A stretch of 10,495 bases of DNA, taken from NCBI GenBank assembly GCA_003223065.1, contig QHXU01000152.1, positions 3,382 through 13,876 of the forward strand, in the 5' to 3' direction. The DNA is from Acidobacteriota bacterium (lineage in GTDB: Bacteria > Acidobacteriota > Terriglobia > Bryobacterales > Bryobacteraceae). The notes beneath the pieces are model-generated. The model did not search any database. It was not told where the DNA came from and saw only the letters and a program-made list of their open reading frames with translations. Made by a program: the position numbers and the translations under genes. Positions 1 through 6,058 of this stretch are shown here, in pieces (position 1 is the stretch's first letter; each line of letters opens with the position of its first letter).

Positions 1-916
1 AACACTCTGGATGTTCCAGGCGGTGCGCGCGTGGCTTGCGGCGGGCGGAGACCGGAGCTTCTTGGGCGATGTATTCTATCCGGCTGCGAAAGAGATCCTG
101 GACTGGCACCGCGGAGGCACACGGTTCGGCATCGCCGCCGATCCCGGGGATCGCCTCCTGCGAGCCGGCACGCCGCAGCTGACCTGGATGGACGCCAAGA
201 TCGGCGAATGGGTGGTCACGCCGCGAACCGGCAAACCGGTGGAGATCAACGCTCTCTGGCACGGCGCGCTCTGGCTGGCGTCGGAATGGGCGGCGGAACT
301 CGGCAATCCGGCAGCCGGGGAGCTTCGCGCCGAAGCGCAGCGAGTACAGGATAGTTTTCGCGCAAGATTCTGGAATCCGGAGCGCAATTGTCTCTATGAT
401 GTGCTCACGGATCAAGGACCTGTGAAGAAACTCCGGCCGAACCAGATTTTCGCGGTCAGCCTGCGTCACGGCCTGCTCGGCCAGGAGCAGGAACAACAGG
501 TTGTTCGCATCATCGAACAGGAACTGTTGACGCCGGTCGGCCTGCGCACACTCGAGCGCGGCGACCCCGACTATCAGCCCCGCTACGAAGGCTCGCCGGC
601 CGCGCGCGATGGAGCCTACCATCAGGGCACGGTATGGCCGTGGCTGCTCGGACCGTTTATCGACGCGTATCTCAAAGCGTTCGGTGAAACGCAGCGGACG
701 CTCGCCTACTGCCGCGGCTTGGTGGAGCGGCTCGAAGCCGAAGCAGCGCGCGCCGGTTGCCTCGGGTCGATCGCGGAGATTTACGACGGGGACGAACCGA
801 GGCTTCCCCGCGGTTGCCCCGCGCAAGCCTGGAGCGAAGCCGAAATAGCACGTGTCAGCGCGGTCTATGGACTTCAGGACGAGAATCGCGCTCGAAGTAG
901 TCGAGTGCTCGAGTGA
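1..916 (+). CDS. Glycogen debranching enzyme (amylo-alpha-1,6-glucosidase), C-terminal part, 5' partial
   Basis: This reading frame is open from the left edge (first full codon at position 2, reading TLWMFQAV) to TGA at 914-916, so the start lies outside the window. It matches the C-terminal (alpha/alpha)6-barrel catalytic domain of amylo-alpha-1,6-glucosidases (GDE_C, GH133-like), which hydrolyse alpha-1,6 branch glucose in glycogen-type glucans in the cytoplasm. Visible hallmarks are LTWMDAKIGEWVVTPR (about 187-234), GKPVEINALWHGAL, then DGAYHQGTVWPW (about 608-643), and GSIAEIYDGDEP followed by an AQAWSEAE motif near the C-terminus. These residues line the active-site cleft in this family. 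The last 20 or so codons overlap tail-to-tail with the minus-strand DUF2520-type gene. Family assignment is firm. The exact substrate (glycogen, or another branched or trehalose-type glucan) cannot be told from this half. Confidence 0.9.
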   Translation, partial: TLWMFQAVRAWLAAGGDRSFLGDVFYPAAKEILDWHRGGTRFGIAADPGDRLLRAGTPQLTWMDAKIGEWVVTPRTGKPVEINALWHGALWLASEWAAELGNPAAGELRAEAQRVQDSFRARFWNPERNCLYDVLTDQGPVKKLRPNQIFAVSLRHGLLGQEQEQQVVRIIEQELLTPVGLRTLERGDPDYQPRYEGSPAARDGAYHQGTVWPWLLGPFIDAYLKAFGETQRTLAYCRGLVERLEAEAARAGCLGSIAEIYDGDEPRLPRGCPAQAWSEAEIARVSAVYGLQDENRARSSRVLE

Positions 917-1670
917 CACCGTCGGCGTACAGCGATGCCAGGCGCGAATCGGCGGCCCGCACCGTTTCCAAGTCGTGTTCTACCGTTCCAAGCAGGTGGG
1001 ACGCGGCGGCGTGGGTCCATGCCTTAGGCCCCGCTTTCCCGTAGGTTCGCAGCGCACGAGCGCCCAGTGAGTGCGCCAGTTGTATCGCTTCCGCGCGCGA
1101 GAAACCCGCGGCGCGAAGACTCTGTACGGCGGCCGCGATCCACGGCAAAAGCAGATGCGCGGCCAGATGGACGCCGGCGAAATACAAAGCTTTGGACGAG
1201 GCTTCAATCTCGATCATCTTGCGTTTTTCCGTTGCGACGAAACGGCGCAGCGCGCGCAACGTCTCGGGATGTCCTTCGGCAACAAAGGTTCGCTCACGCG
1301 ATTCGTCCACTACGTTGAGCGAGGCGATGCGCGCTCCCGCTCTGCGGAGGGGCTTCGGCCAACGGCTGTCCCGCACCGATTCGCAAAACACAACCATCGT
1401 GCCATCGATCGCCATCCGCGCGGCCAGCTCACTACTCACGCGGTCAAGCATCTGGTCCGGCACCCAGATCCAGATCAGGTCGCAAAGCTCAAGCGCCGCG
1501 TAGTCAAAGACGGCGTACCCCCTATGCAGCGCATTGACGATGCGCCGCGCCACTCGGAAGGATGCGGCTTTAACGGGGCCGAGCCCGGCGAGCACCGCCG
1601 GCATTCGCGCCAGGAAAGACCGGCTGGCGCCACCGGCGGCGACCAGTCCCGTCGCCATCTTCGTCGTCAT
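855..1670 (-). CDS. Rossmann-like / DUF2520 domain protein (putative NADP-dependent oxidoreductase-like)
   Basis: This 271-residue protein has the two-domain layout of Rossmann-like/DUF2520 proteins, distant relatives of F420-dependent NADP reductase and ketopantoate-type dehydrogenases. Residues about 6-130 form the dinucleotide-fold half; LCDLIWIWVPDQMLDRV (about 63-79) matches the usual 'D-hydrophobic-VPD' strand of the fold. Residues about 155-260 form the all-helical DUF2520 half, with YFAGVHLAAHLLLPW followed by LRAAGFSRAEA. Two oddities: the N-terminal loop reads GLVAAGGASRSF instead of a clean GxGxxG, and the helical half lacks the LTGP-x-RGD segment common in the family. The ATG overlaps the uvrB stop as ATGA (1667-1670) and has no Shine-Dalgarno of its own, so it is probably made by translational coupling to uvrB. 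An ATG four codons later is a possible alternative start. The substrate is unknown. The 3' end overlaps the debranching enzyme gene on the other strand. Confidence 0.72.
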   Translation of the reverse strand: MTTKMATGLVAAGGASRSFLARMPAVLAGLGPVKAASFRVARRIVNALHRGYAVFDYAALELCDLIWIWVPDQMLDRVSSELAARMAIDGTMVVFCESVRDSRWPKPLRRAGARIASLNVVDESRERTFVAEGHPETLRALRRFVATEKRKMIEIEASSKALYFAGVHLAAHLLLPWIAAAVQSLRAAGFSRAEAIQLAHSLGARALRTYGKAGPKAWTHAAASHLLGTVEHDLETVRAADSRLASLYADGVTRALDYFERDSRPEVHRPR

Positions 1671-3664
1671 GTCGGCACAGGGGCGACCACCGTGCGGTTC
1701 CTCAGCTCTTTGATGCGATCGCGGAAGGCTGCCGCCTGCTTGAAATCAAACTTTCGGGCGGCCTCGCGCATTCGTTCTTCGAGCTCTGCCAGGTACTGTT
1801 CCATCTGCTCCGGTGGAACGTCGCCCATCGCGTCCTCGGGTTCGAGCGGCACCGTTACGTAGTCGCCTTCGGCCACGGCCACCAGTGTCATGTCGATCGG
1901 CTTAATGATGGATTGTGGCACAATGTCGTGCGCTTCGTTGTACGCCCTCTGGATGGCGCGGCGGCGCGTCGTCTCGTCGATGGCGCGGCGCATCGAATCG
2001 GTCATGACATCGGCGTAAAGGACCGCGCGGCCGTTAATGTGGCGCGCGGCGCGCCCCATGGTCTGGATCAACGATCCGGTGGAGCGCAGGAACCCCTCCT
2101 TATCGGCGTCGAGCACCGCCACCAGAGACACTTCGGGCAGATCCAGTCCTTCACGCAAAAGGTTGACGCCGATCAAGACGTCGTATGTTCCCCGGCGAAG
2201 GTCGCGCAAGATCCTGACGCGGTCGAGTGTCGAAACCTCGGAATGGAGATATGCACATTTAACTCCAGCCTCGGTGTAGTGCTCGGCCAGGTCCTCCGCC
2301 ATCCGCTTGGTCAAGGTGGTTACCAATACCCGTTCATCCTTCTCTGCGCGAAGACGGATCTGATGCAGCAGATCGTCCACTTGTCCGCGAATCGGCCGCA
2401 CATCGACTTCGGGATCAAGAAGTCCTGTGGGCCGCGTGATCTGTTCGACAACCACGCCGGATGTTTTCGTCAGCTCGTACGGTCCAGGGGTTGCGGAAAC
2501 GTAAACCACCTGATGAACGCGGTTCTCGAACTCTTCGAATGTCAGGGGCCGGTTATCGAGCGCGCTCGGGAGGCGAAACCCGTACTTGACCAGGGTCTCC
2601 TTGCGCGAACGGTCGCCGTGGTACATGCCTTGGAGTTGCGGCACTGTCTGATGACTCTCGTCGATGAACAGCAGCGCGTCGTGGGGCAGGTAGTCGAGCA
2701 GTGTCGGCGGCGCCTGGCCCGGCAGGCGCCCGGAAAAGTGCCTGGAATAATTCTCGATTCCATGACAGTATCCGATATTGCGGATCATCTCGAGATCGAA
2801 CATCGTACGCTGCCAGAGACGCTGCGCCTCAATGCGCTTGCCTTGTTTGTCGAGTTCCTCTTTCCACCATGTGAGCTCGTTCTCTATGCTGCGAAGCGCG
2901 TTCTGACGGGTCTCGGCCGACATGACGTAGTGCGTCTTCGGATAAATCGGCAGGCGCAGGTAAGTTTGCTTTACCTGGCTGGTCAAGGGGTCGATTTGCT
3001 CCAGCGATTCGATCTCGTCGCCCCAAAGGCTGATGCGATACGCACAGTCCTCGTACGTGGGAAGAATCTCGATCAGGTCCCCCCGAACGCGGAATGTGCC
3101 GCGCCGGAAGTCGCCCTCGTGTCGCTCGTAAAGGATATCGACCAGGCGCGAGGTAATCTCCTCGCGGGCGATCTTCTGCCCTTTCTCGAGCATCAGCAGC
3201 ATGCCGTAATAGGCCTCCGGAGAGCCCAGGCCGTAAATACAACTCACGCTCGCGACGATGATGCAATCGCGGCGCTCGAACAGGGATCGCGTCGCTGAAA
3301 GGCGCAGCTTATCCAGCTCGTCGTTGATCGTTGCTTCTTTCTCGATATAGACGTCGCCAGATGGAATGTAGGCTTCCGGTTGGTAATAATCGTAGTAGCT
3401 GACGAAGTATTCCACCGCATTCGACGGGAAAAATGTCTTGAATTCCTGAAAAAGCTGCGCGGCAAGAGTTTTGTTGTGCGCCAATACCAGCGCCGGACGG
3501 CTGAGCTGCTCGATCACCTTGGCCACGGTGAACGTCTTGCCCGAGCCGGTGACGCCGAGCAGGACTTGATGCTGCTCACCATCCTTGAGGCCGCGAACCA
3601 GCGCGTCGATGGCCGTGGCCTGATCGCCCCTTGACTTATAGTCGATCCCCAGCCGGAAGGACAT
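1667..3664 (-). CDS. uvrB: UvrABC excinuclease subunit B (nucleotide excision repair)
   Basis: UvrB is the damage-verifying helicase-like subunit of the UvrABC excinuclease. UvrA loads it on distorted DNA, it threads a strand behind a beta-hairpin using ATP, and it then recruits UvrC for dual incision. The 665 residues are full length (about 660-680 is usual). Visible landmarks in order: Walker A GVTGSGKT (37-44); the Tyr-rich beta-hairpin around YYDYYQPEAYIPSGD (90-104); motif II DESH (335-338); motif III SATP (390-393); the C-terminal helicase motif around REGLDLPE (504-511); motif VI QTMGRAAR (534-541); and a C-terminal UVR domain (about 628-663) with the FDFKQAAAFRDRIKEL signature that contacts UvrC. 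The first gene of a two-gene minus-strand unit, it shares ATGA with the DUF2520-type gene. No GGAGG sits at normal distance before the ATG, and a TATACT box lies 6 nt upstream, hinting at a leaderless transcript. No SOS-type operator was recognised. Confidence 0.98.
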   Translation of the reverse strand: MSFRLGIDYKSRGDQATAIDALVRGLKDGEQHQVLLGVTGSGKTFTVAKVIEQLSRPALVLAHNKTLAAQLFQEFKTFFPSNAVEYFVSYYDYYQPEAYIPSGDVYIEKEATINDELDKLRLSATRSLFERRDCIIVASVSCIYGLGSPEAYYGMLLMLEKGQKIAREEITSRLVDILYERHEGDFRRGTFRVRGDLIEILPTYEDCAYRISLWGDEIESLEQIDPLTSQVKQTYLRLPIYPKTHYVMSAETRQNALRSIENELTWWKEELDKQGKRIEAQRLWQRTMFDLEMIRNIGYCHGIENYSRHFSGRLPGQAPPTLLDYLPHDALLFIDESHQTVPQLQGMYHGDRSRKETLVKYGFRLPSALDNRPLTFEEFENRVHQVVYVSATPGPYELTKTSGVVVEQITRPTGLLDPEVDVRPIRGQVDDLLHQIRLRAEKDERVLVTTLTKRMAEDLAEHYTEAGVKCAYLHSEVSTLDRVRILRDLRRGTYDVLIGVNLLREGLDLPEVSLVAVLDADKEGFLRSTGSLIQTMGRAARHINGRAVLYADVMTDSMRRAIDETTRRRAIQRAYNEAHDIVPQSIIKPIDMTLVAVAEGDYVTVPLEPEDAMGDVPPEQMEQYLAELEERMREAARKFDFKQAAAFRDRIKELRNRTVVAPVPT

Positions 3665-3670
3665 GTTTTC

Positions 3671-3676
3671 AGTATA
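3671..3676 (-). promoter_or_regulatory. Candidate -10 box of uvrB, placing the mRNA start at or near the ATG
   Basis: Read on the minus strand, TATACT (5 of 6 to TATAAT) is followed by only six bases, GAAAAC, and then the uvrB ATG. A start site at the usual distance from a -10 box would fall on or beside the A of the start codon. No recognisable TTGACA-like box lies about 17 bp upstream, so this call rests on the -10 and the spacing alone. The only purine-rich stretch (GGGAGG) ends 16 nt before the ATG, too far for a normal ribosome binding site. Confidence 0.38.
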
Positions 3677-3727
3677 GAGCCCTCCCGGAGGCGGTTTGGA
3701 TACGGTAGAAAAGGGAACAAGAGGCGC

Positions 3728-3766
3728 ATGATGGACAGATGCAAACAGTGTTTGGAGGAAGAGTGA
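3728..3766 (+). CDS. Possible 12-residue leader ORF coupled to the alpha/beta hydrolase
   Basis: ATGATG at 3728-3733 opens a short frame encoding MMDRCKQCLEEE and ending at TGA 3764-3766. A GAGG at 3721-3724 precedes it (3 nt from the first ATG, 6 nt from the second). Its stop overlaps an in-frame GTG of the hydrolase gene as GTGA (3763-3766), and its last codons contain GGAGGA (3754-3759), which could serve as ribosome binding site for that GTG. The layout looks like a translated leader handing ribosomes to the next gene. The frame is short enough to arise by chance and overlaps the longer ATG start of the hydrolase, so only one of the two arrangements can dominate. Confidence 0.25.
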   Translation: MMDRCKQCLEEE

Positions 3767-4425
3767 GATCGCCTGCCAAGCGTTTTGAAAAGGAACTCGT
3801 GCGCGGGTGGCTGCACGAGCCGGATCTCACTCCGGCTGCCCCTCGATCCCGGGCCATCGTGCTTACGCACGGCGCGGGGTCCAGTTGTGAAGCGCCACTT
3901 CTCAAGGCAGCCGCCGAGGTCCTCGCCGAAGCCGGATACTGGACTTTGCGCTGCGACCTGGCTTTTCGCCAGGAGGGCCGGCATGGACCTTTCAAGGCGT
4001 TTCAGGCCCGCGATCGTGAAGGGATTCGAAGAGCGGCCGAAGAACTGCGGAAAGTCGCGCCCGGATCTCTTTATTTGGGCGGGCACTCTTATGGAGGGCG
4101 CCAGTCGACGATGCTCGCGGCCGAGCAGCCTGACGTCGCTGATGCGCTTCTGCTTATGTCATATCCGTTACATCCGACGCGCCAGCCGGCCTCGCTCCGC
4201 GTCGAGCATTTCCCCGCCCTTCGCACACCGGCCTTGTTTGTGCATGGCACCCGCGATCCATTCGGCTCGATCGAGGAGATGCGCGAAGCGCTGCAGTTGA
4301 TTCCCGCGCGAACGAGGCTTGTGGAAGTCCAGGCCGCGGCCCACGGCTTATCCCCCGCGGTGACCGGTTCTTTGCCGCTTTGGTTTGGCGAGTTCCTCGA
4401 GACGGCGGGGCTAAAGAGCGCATAA
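3739..4425 (+). CDS. Alpha/beta hydrolase of the Tex30/KANL3 (dienelactone-hydrolase-like) type
   Basis: A cytoplasmic alpha/beta-hydrolase of 228 residues with no signal peptide. From the ATG at 3739, the oxyanion-loop motif HGAG is at 44-47, the nucleophile elbow GGHSYGG puts the catalytic Ser at 117, GTRDPFG gives the acid Asp173, and AAHGLS gives His202, so the triad is complete. The early HGAG followed by a short lid and the HSYGGR elbow resemble the Tex30/KANL3-like family, whose substrates in bacteria are mostly unknown; esterase or lipase activity is possible. The start is uncertain. The ATG at 3739 has no good Shine-Dalgarno, while GTG at 3763 has GGAGG four bases upstream and overlaps the stop of a short leader ORF, giving 220 residues. 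I report the longer form. It is divergent from uvrB across a 74-bp spacer and lies 65 bp before the sugar transferase on the same strand. Confidence 0.85.
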   Translation: MQTVFGGRVRSPAKRFEKELVRGWLHEPDLTPAAPRSRAIVLTHGAGSSCEAPLLKAAAEVLAEAGYWTLRCDLAFRQEGRHGPFKAFQARDREGIRRAAEELRKVAPGSLYLGGHSYGGRQSTMLAAEQPDVADALLLMSYPLHPTRQPASLRVEHFPALRTPALFVHGTRDPFGSIEEMREALQLIPARTRLVEVQAAAHGLSPAVTGSLPLWFGEFLETAGLKSA

Positions 4426-4444
4426 TTCCGCTGCCCTTTCCCTA

Positions 4445-4485
4445 TTCACAGCGGAGTTGCGTGCGTATAATCCCGAGTAGAGGAG
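4445..4485 (+). promoter_or_regulatory. Candidate promoter and ribosome binding site of the sugar transferase
   Basis: The 65-bp gap between the hydrolase and the sugar transferase holds a perfect TATAAT at 4466-4471. A TTCACA (5 of 6 to TTGACA) lies at 4445-4450, but with a short 15-bp spacer. A transcript starting near 4478 would have a leader of about 13 nt carrying GAGGAG at 4480-4485, five bases before the GTG at 4491. The strong -10 and the ribosome binding site together support the GTG start. Confidence 0.5.
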
Positions 4486-4490
4486 CTTTG

Positions 4491-5096
4491 GTGTCAAGGC
4501 TATTGGCATATACCGAGCGTGTAGTTGCGCTTGTGCTGTTGGCTTTGCTGTTCCCCTTTCTGGTGATCGTAGCCGGAATCATTTACCTGTTATCAGGACG
4601 CGCGCCGCTGGTCGCGCATTGCCGCGTGGGCCGGTATGGAGCGCGGTTCTGGATGCTCAAGTTCCGCACGATGTGGAACGGAGAGCGCGGGACCTTCGGG
4701 GGGTTCATCGAGCGTCTGGCCGAAGAAAACGTCCCCGAGGTGAAGCTGGGCGGCGATACGCGCGTCACCAGCCGCTTCGCTGGTTTCTGCCGCAAGTATT
4801 CTATCGATGAACTGCCACAGCTCTGGCACGTCGCACGCGGCACAATGTCGCTGGTAGGGCCGCGGCCGATGACGGTCTCAGAGTGGGACAAATACTACGG
4901 CCCTTCGGCGACGGAAGTGCTGCGTCTCAATCCCGGGATAAGCGGGTTGTGGCAGACACGCGGACGCAATCGGCTCACATACCGGCAGCGGCGCCGTCTC
5001 GACATTTTCCTGGCGCGCCATTATTGTTTGTGGTTATACCTTCGGATTCTCGGACACACGCTCCCGCGCGTGCTGGCAGGGCGCGACGCGTGCTGA
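4491..5096 (+). CDS. Polyprenyl-phosphate sugar-1-phosphate transferase (bacterial sugar transferase family), minimal form
   Basis: This enzyme should transfer a sugar-1-phosphate from a nucleotide sugar to undecaprenyl phosphate at the inner membrane, the first step of a surface polysaccharide repeat unit. From GTG 4491 it has 201 residues: one hydrophobic segment (about 10-34), then the catalytic core with LKFRTMW (56-62), the catalytic Asp-Glu pair in SIDELPQL (D106, E107), VGPRP (122-126) and NPGISGLWQTRGR (147-159). These are hallmarks of the PglC/WcaJ/WbaP superfamily (PF02397). The length fits the small monotopic PglC-like form, without the extra N-terminal membrane and CoA-binding-like domain of WcaJ. 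GTG 4491 is chosen because GAGGAG lies 5 nt upstream and the hydrophobic segment follows directly; the frame is open back to an ATG at 4380, which would overlap the hydrolase. The sugar transferred cannot be inferred. It probably serves the polysaccharide genes at 6059-10495. Confidence 0.92.
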   Translation: MSRLLAYTERVVALVLLALLFPFLVIVAGIIYLLSGRAPLVAHCRVGRYGARFWMLKFRTMWNGERGTFGGFIERLAEENVPEVKLGGDTRVTSRFAGFCRKYSIDELPQLWHVARGTMSLVGPRPMTVSEWDKYYGPSATEVLRLNPGISGLWQTRGRNRLTYRQRRRLDIFLARHYCLWLYLRILGHTLPRVLAGRDAC

Positions 5097-5114
5097 TCAA
5101 TCGCGCGTCGCGCC
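5080..5114. terminator. Strong GC-rich hairpin between convergent genes, possible bidirectional terminator without T-tract
   Basis: GGCGCGACGCG at 5080-5090 is perfectly complementary to CGCGTCGCGCC at 5104-5114, an 11-bp stem. One G-T wobble and a G-C pair can extend it inward, leaving a 9-nt loop that carries the sugar transferase stop codon (5094-5096). It lies between that gene and the convergent TIGR03437-type gene ending at 5136. No run of T follows on either strand, so it is not a textbook intrinsic terminator. A role in termination or 3'-end protection is inferred from position and stem strength. Confidence 0.5.
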
Positions 5115-5135
5115 GGCTGCCCGTGTAGATCCCAC

Positions 5136-5990
5136 CTATTGGCTGATCGCGATCGTTACTTTGTCCGTGCTGGTGACGCTGCCGTCCGGTGTCTGGATTT
5201 GTAGCGGGATCGCATCCCCGATCGGCGCGTTGTTCGGAATCGTAATGTTGATCTGATACACGCCCGGAAACTGCGGTGACAGGCCCGCAAAATCGACATG
5301 CGCCGTCATGCCCCCCACCATGACGATCGGCTGGGAATTGGCCGTCCGCAAAGCATCGAGCGAGTCGTGGCCATCCTTTACCGGGGGCGTCACCGGACCA
5401 AGCCCGGTTGCGTAAAAGAAACAGCCCTCGCCGGGTTTGATCGGACGTGTCGGATAGCCGATGGATGCGCTCGCGGAGGTTGGGGCCGCGATCTTACCGT
5501 CGCTGGTGACCAGCACCGCGTTGCCAATGCCAGGCGGGATGCTGAACACGCCCGGCGCCATCAGGACTACGGGTACCGGCTTCGGAGCCGAAGAAACGCC
5601 ATTCACGGTCACCACAACGGAAACCGTTCCAGACTGCTGGCCTGGCCCCAATGCGCCAAACGGGAGCTGTGCGTTGAGTTGCGCTGGATCGCCTGGAATC
5701 ACATTCCGCAGCGGCGCGGGTACGTCACCGAAGGTTACCGACACGCCGCCAAGCGACGTCGAAAACGGAACCGTATCGGCGGAGGCTAAGCTAGTCGCCA
5801 GGTTTGCCCCAAAAATTGACACGAGCGATCCGACTGCCACCGGCATTCCCCGGCCGTTCGCGTCTTTTGCGAAGCTGGCGCCATTTAAGACGCCCCCATC
5901 GGCGACGGCAGGCGTCTGTGCATAAACGAGCGCCGGGAACAGGATTGCGATTCCGTAAAAGCAGTAACGTTGCATAACGGAGCGCCTCAT
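5136..5990 (-). CDS. Secreted stand-alone TIGR03437-type protein (Solibacter-type beta-rich domain)
   Basis: A 284-residue exported protein of unknown function. It has an N-terminal signal peptide: Arg residues at 2-3 and 8, hydrophobic core about 10-22, probable cleavage after VYA at residue 24. Nearly all the rest (about 32-284) is one domain of the TIGR03437 family. Landmarks are GVLNGASF (33-40), GSLVSIFGANL (54-64), APGVFS (145-150), FFYATGLGPVTPPV (191-204), and VDFAGLSPQ (232-240) followed by PGVYQINITIP (242-252). In Solibacter-like acidobacteria this domain is usually at the C-terminus of large secreted proteins, so a copy that makes up the whole protein is notable. The ATG at 5990 is supported by GGAGGT at 5996-6001, five bases upstream. 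It lies 68 bp downstream of the TPR-containing O-antigen-ligase-like gene on the same strand and could share its transcript. Cell-surface or periplasmic location is inferred. Confidence 0.85.
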   Translation of the reverse strand: MRRSVMQRYCFYGIAILFPALVYAQTPAVADGGVLNGASFAKDANGRGMPVAVGSLVSIFGANLATSLASADTVPFSTSLGGVSVTFGDVPAPLRNVIPGDPAQLNAQLPFGALGPGQQSGTVSVVVTVNGVSSAPKPVPVVLMAPGVFSIPPGIGNAVLVTSDGKIAAPTSASASIGYPTRPIKPGEGCFFYATGLGPVTPPVKDGHDSLDALRTANSQPIVMVGGMTAHVDFAGLSPQFPGVYQINITIPNNAPIGDAIPLQIQTPDGSVTSTDKVTIAISQ

Positions 5991-6058
5991 TGGTTACCTC
6001 CATCATAGGGCAAGAGCGCGGTCCCGGCTAGACCGTCCGTGCGGGGATTGTTGCAAGA

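Noticed and set aside
891..915. Short inverted and direct repeats (CTCGA/TCGAG, TCGAGTG twice) over the two overlapping stops
   Set aside because: Five-base arms inside coding sequence of both genes, too weak to call a terminator.
1071..1862. Plus-strand open frame (263 codons) opposite the DUF2520-type gene and the uvrB end
   Set aside because: Arg-rich composition with no domain pattern; the minus-strand frames have clear family motifs and an ATGA junction.
1913..3298. Long plus-strand open frame (461 codons) antisense to uvrB
   Set aside because: It lies entirely inside the well-conserved uvrB gene, matches no family I recognise and is the kind of mirror frame expected in GC-rich coding DNA.
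3665..3738. Search for a LexA/SOS operator in front of uvrB
   Set aside because: Neither a CTGT-N8-ACAG nor a GAAC-N4-GTTC pattern is present; the CCTCC-C-GGAGG repeat at 3681-3691 has a one-base centre and no known match.
4380..4490. N-terminal extension of the sugar transferase from ATG 4380
   Set aside because: It would overlap the hydrolase end and cross the TATAAT at 4466-4471, and adds 37 residues without membrane character; GTG 4491 has a good GAGGAG upstream.
6002..6007. TATGAT on the minus strand upstream of the TIGR03437-type gene
   Set aside because: A start site at normal distance would fall after the GGAGGT ribosome binding site, and no -35 box fits, so it is unlikely to be the promoter.
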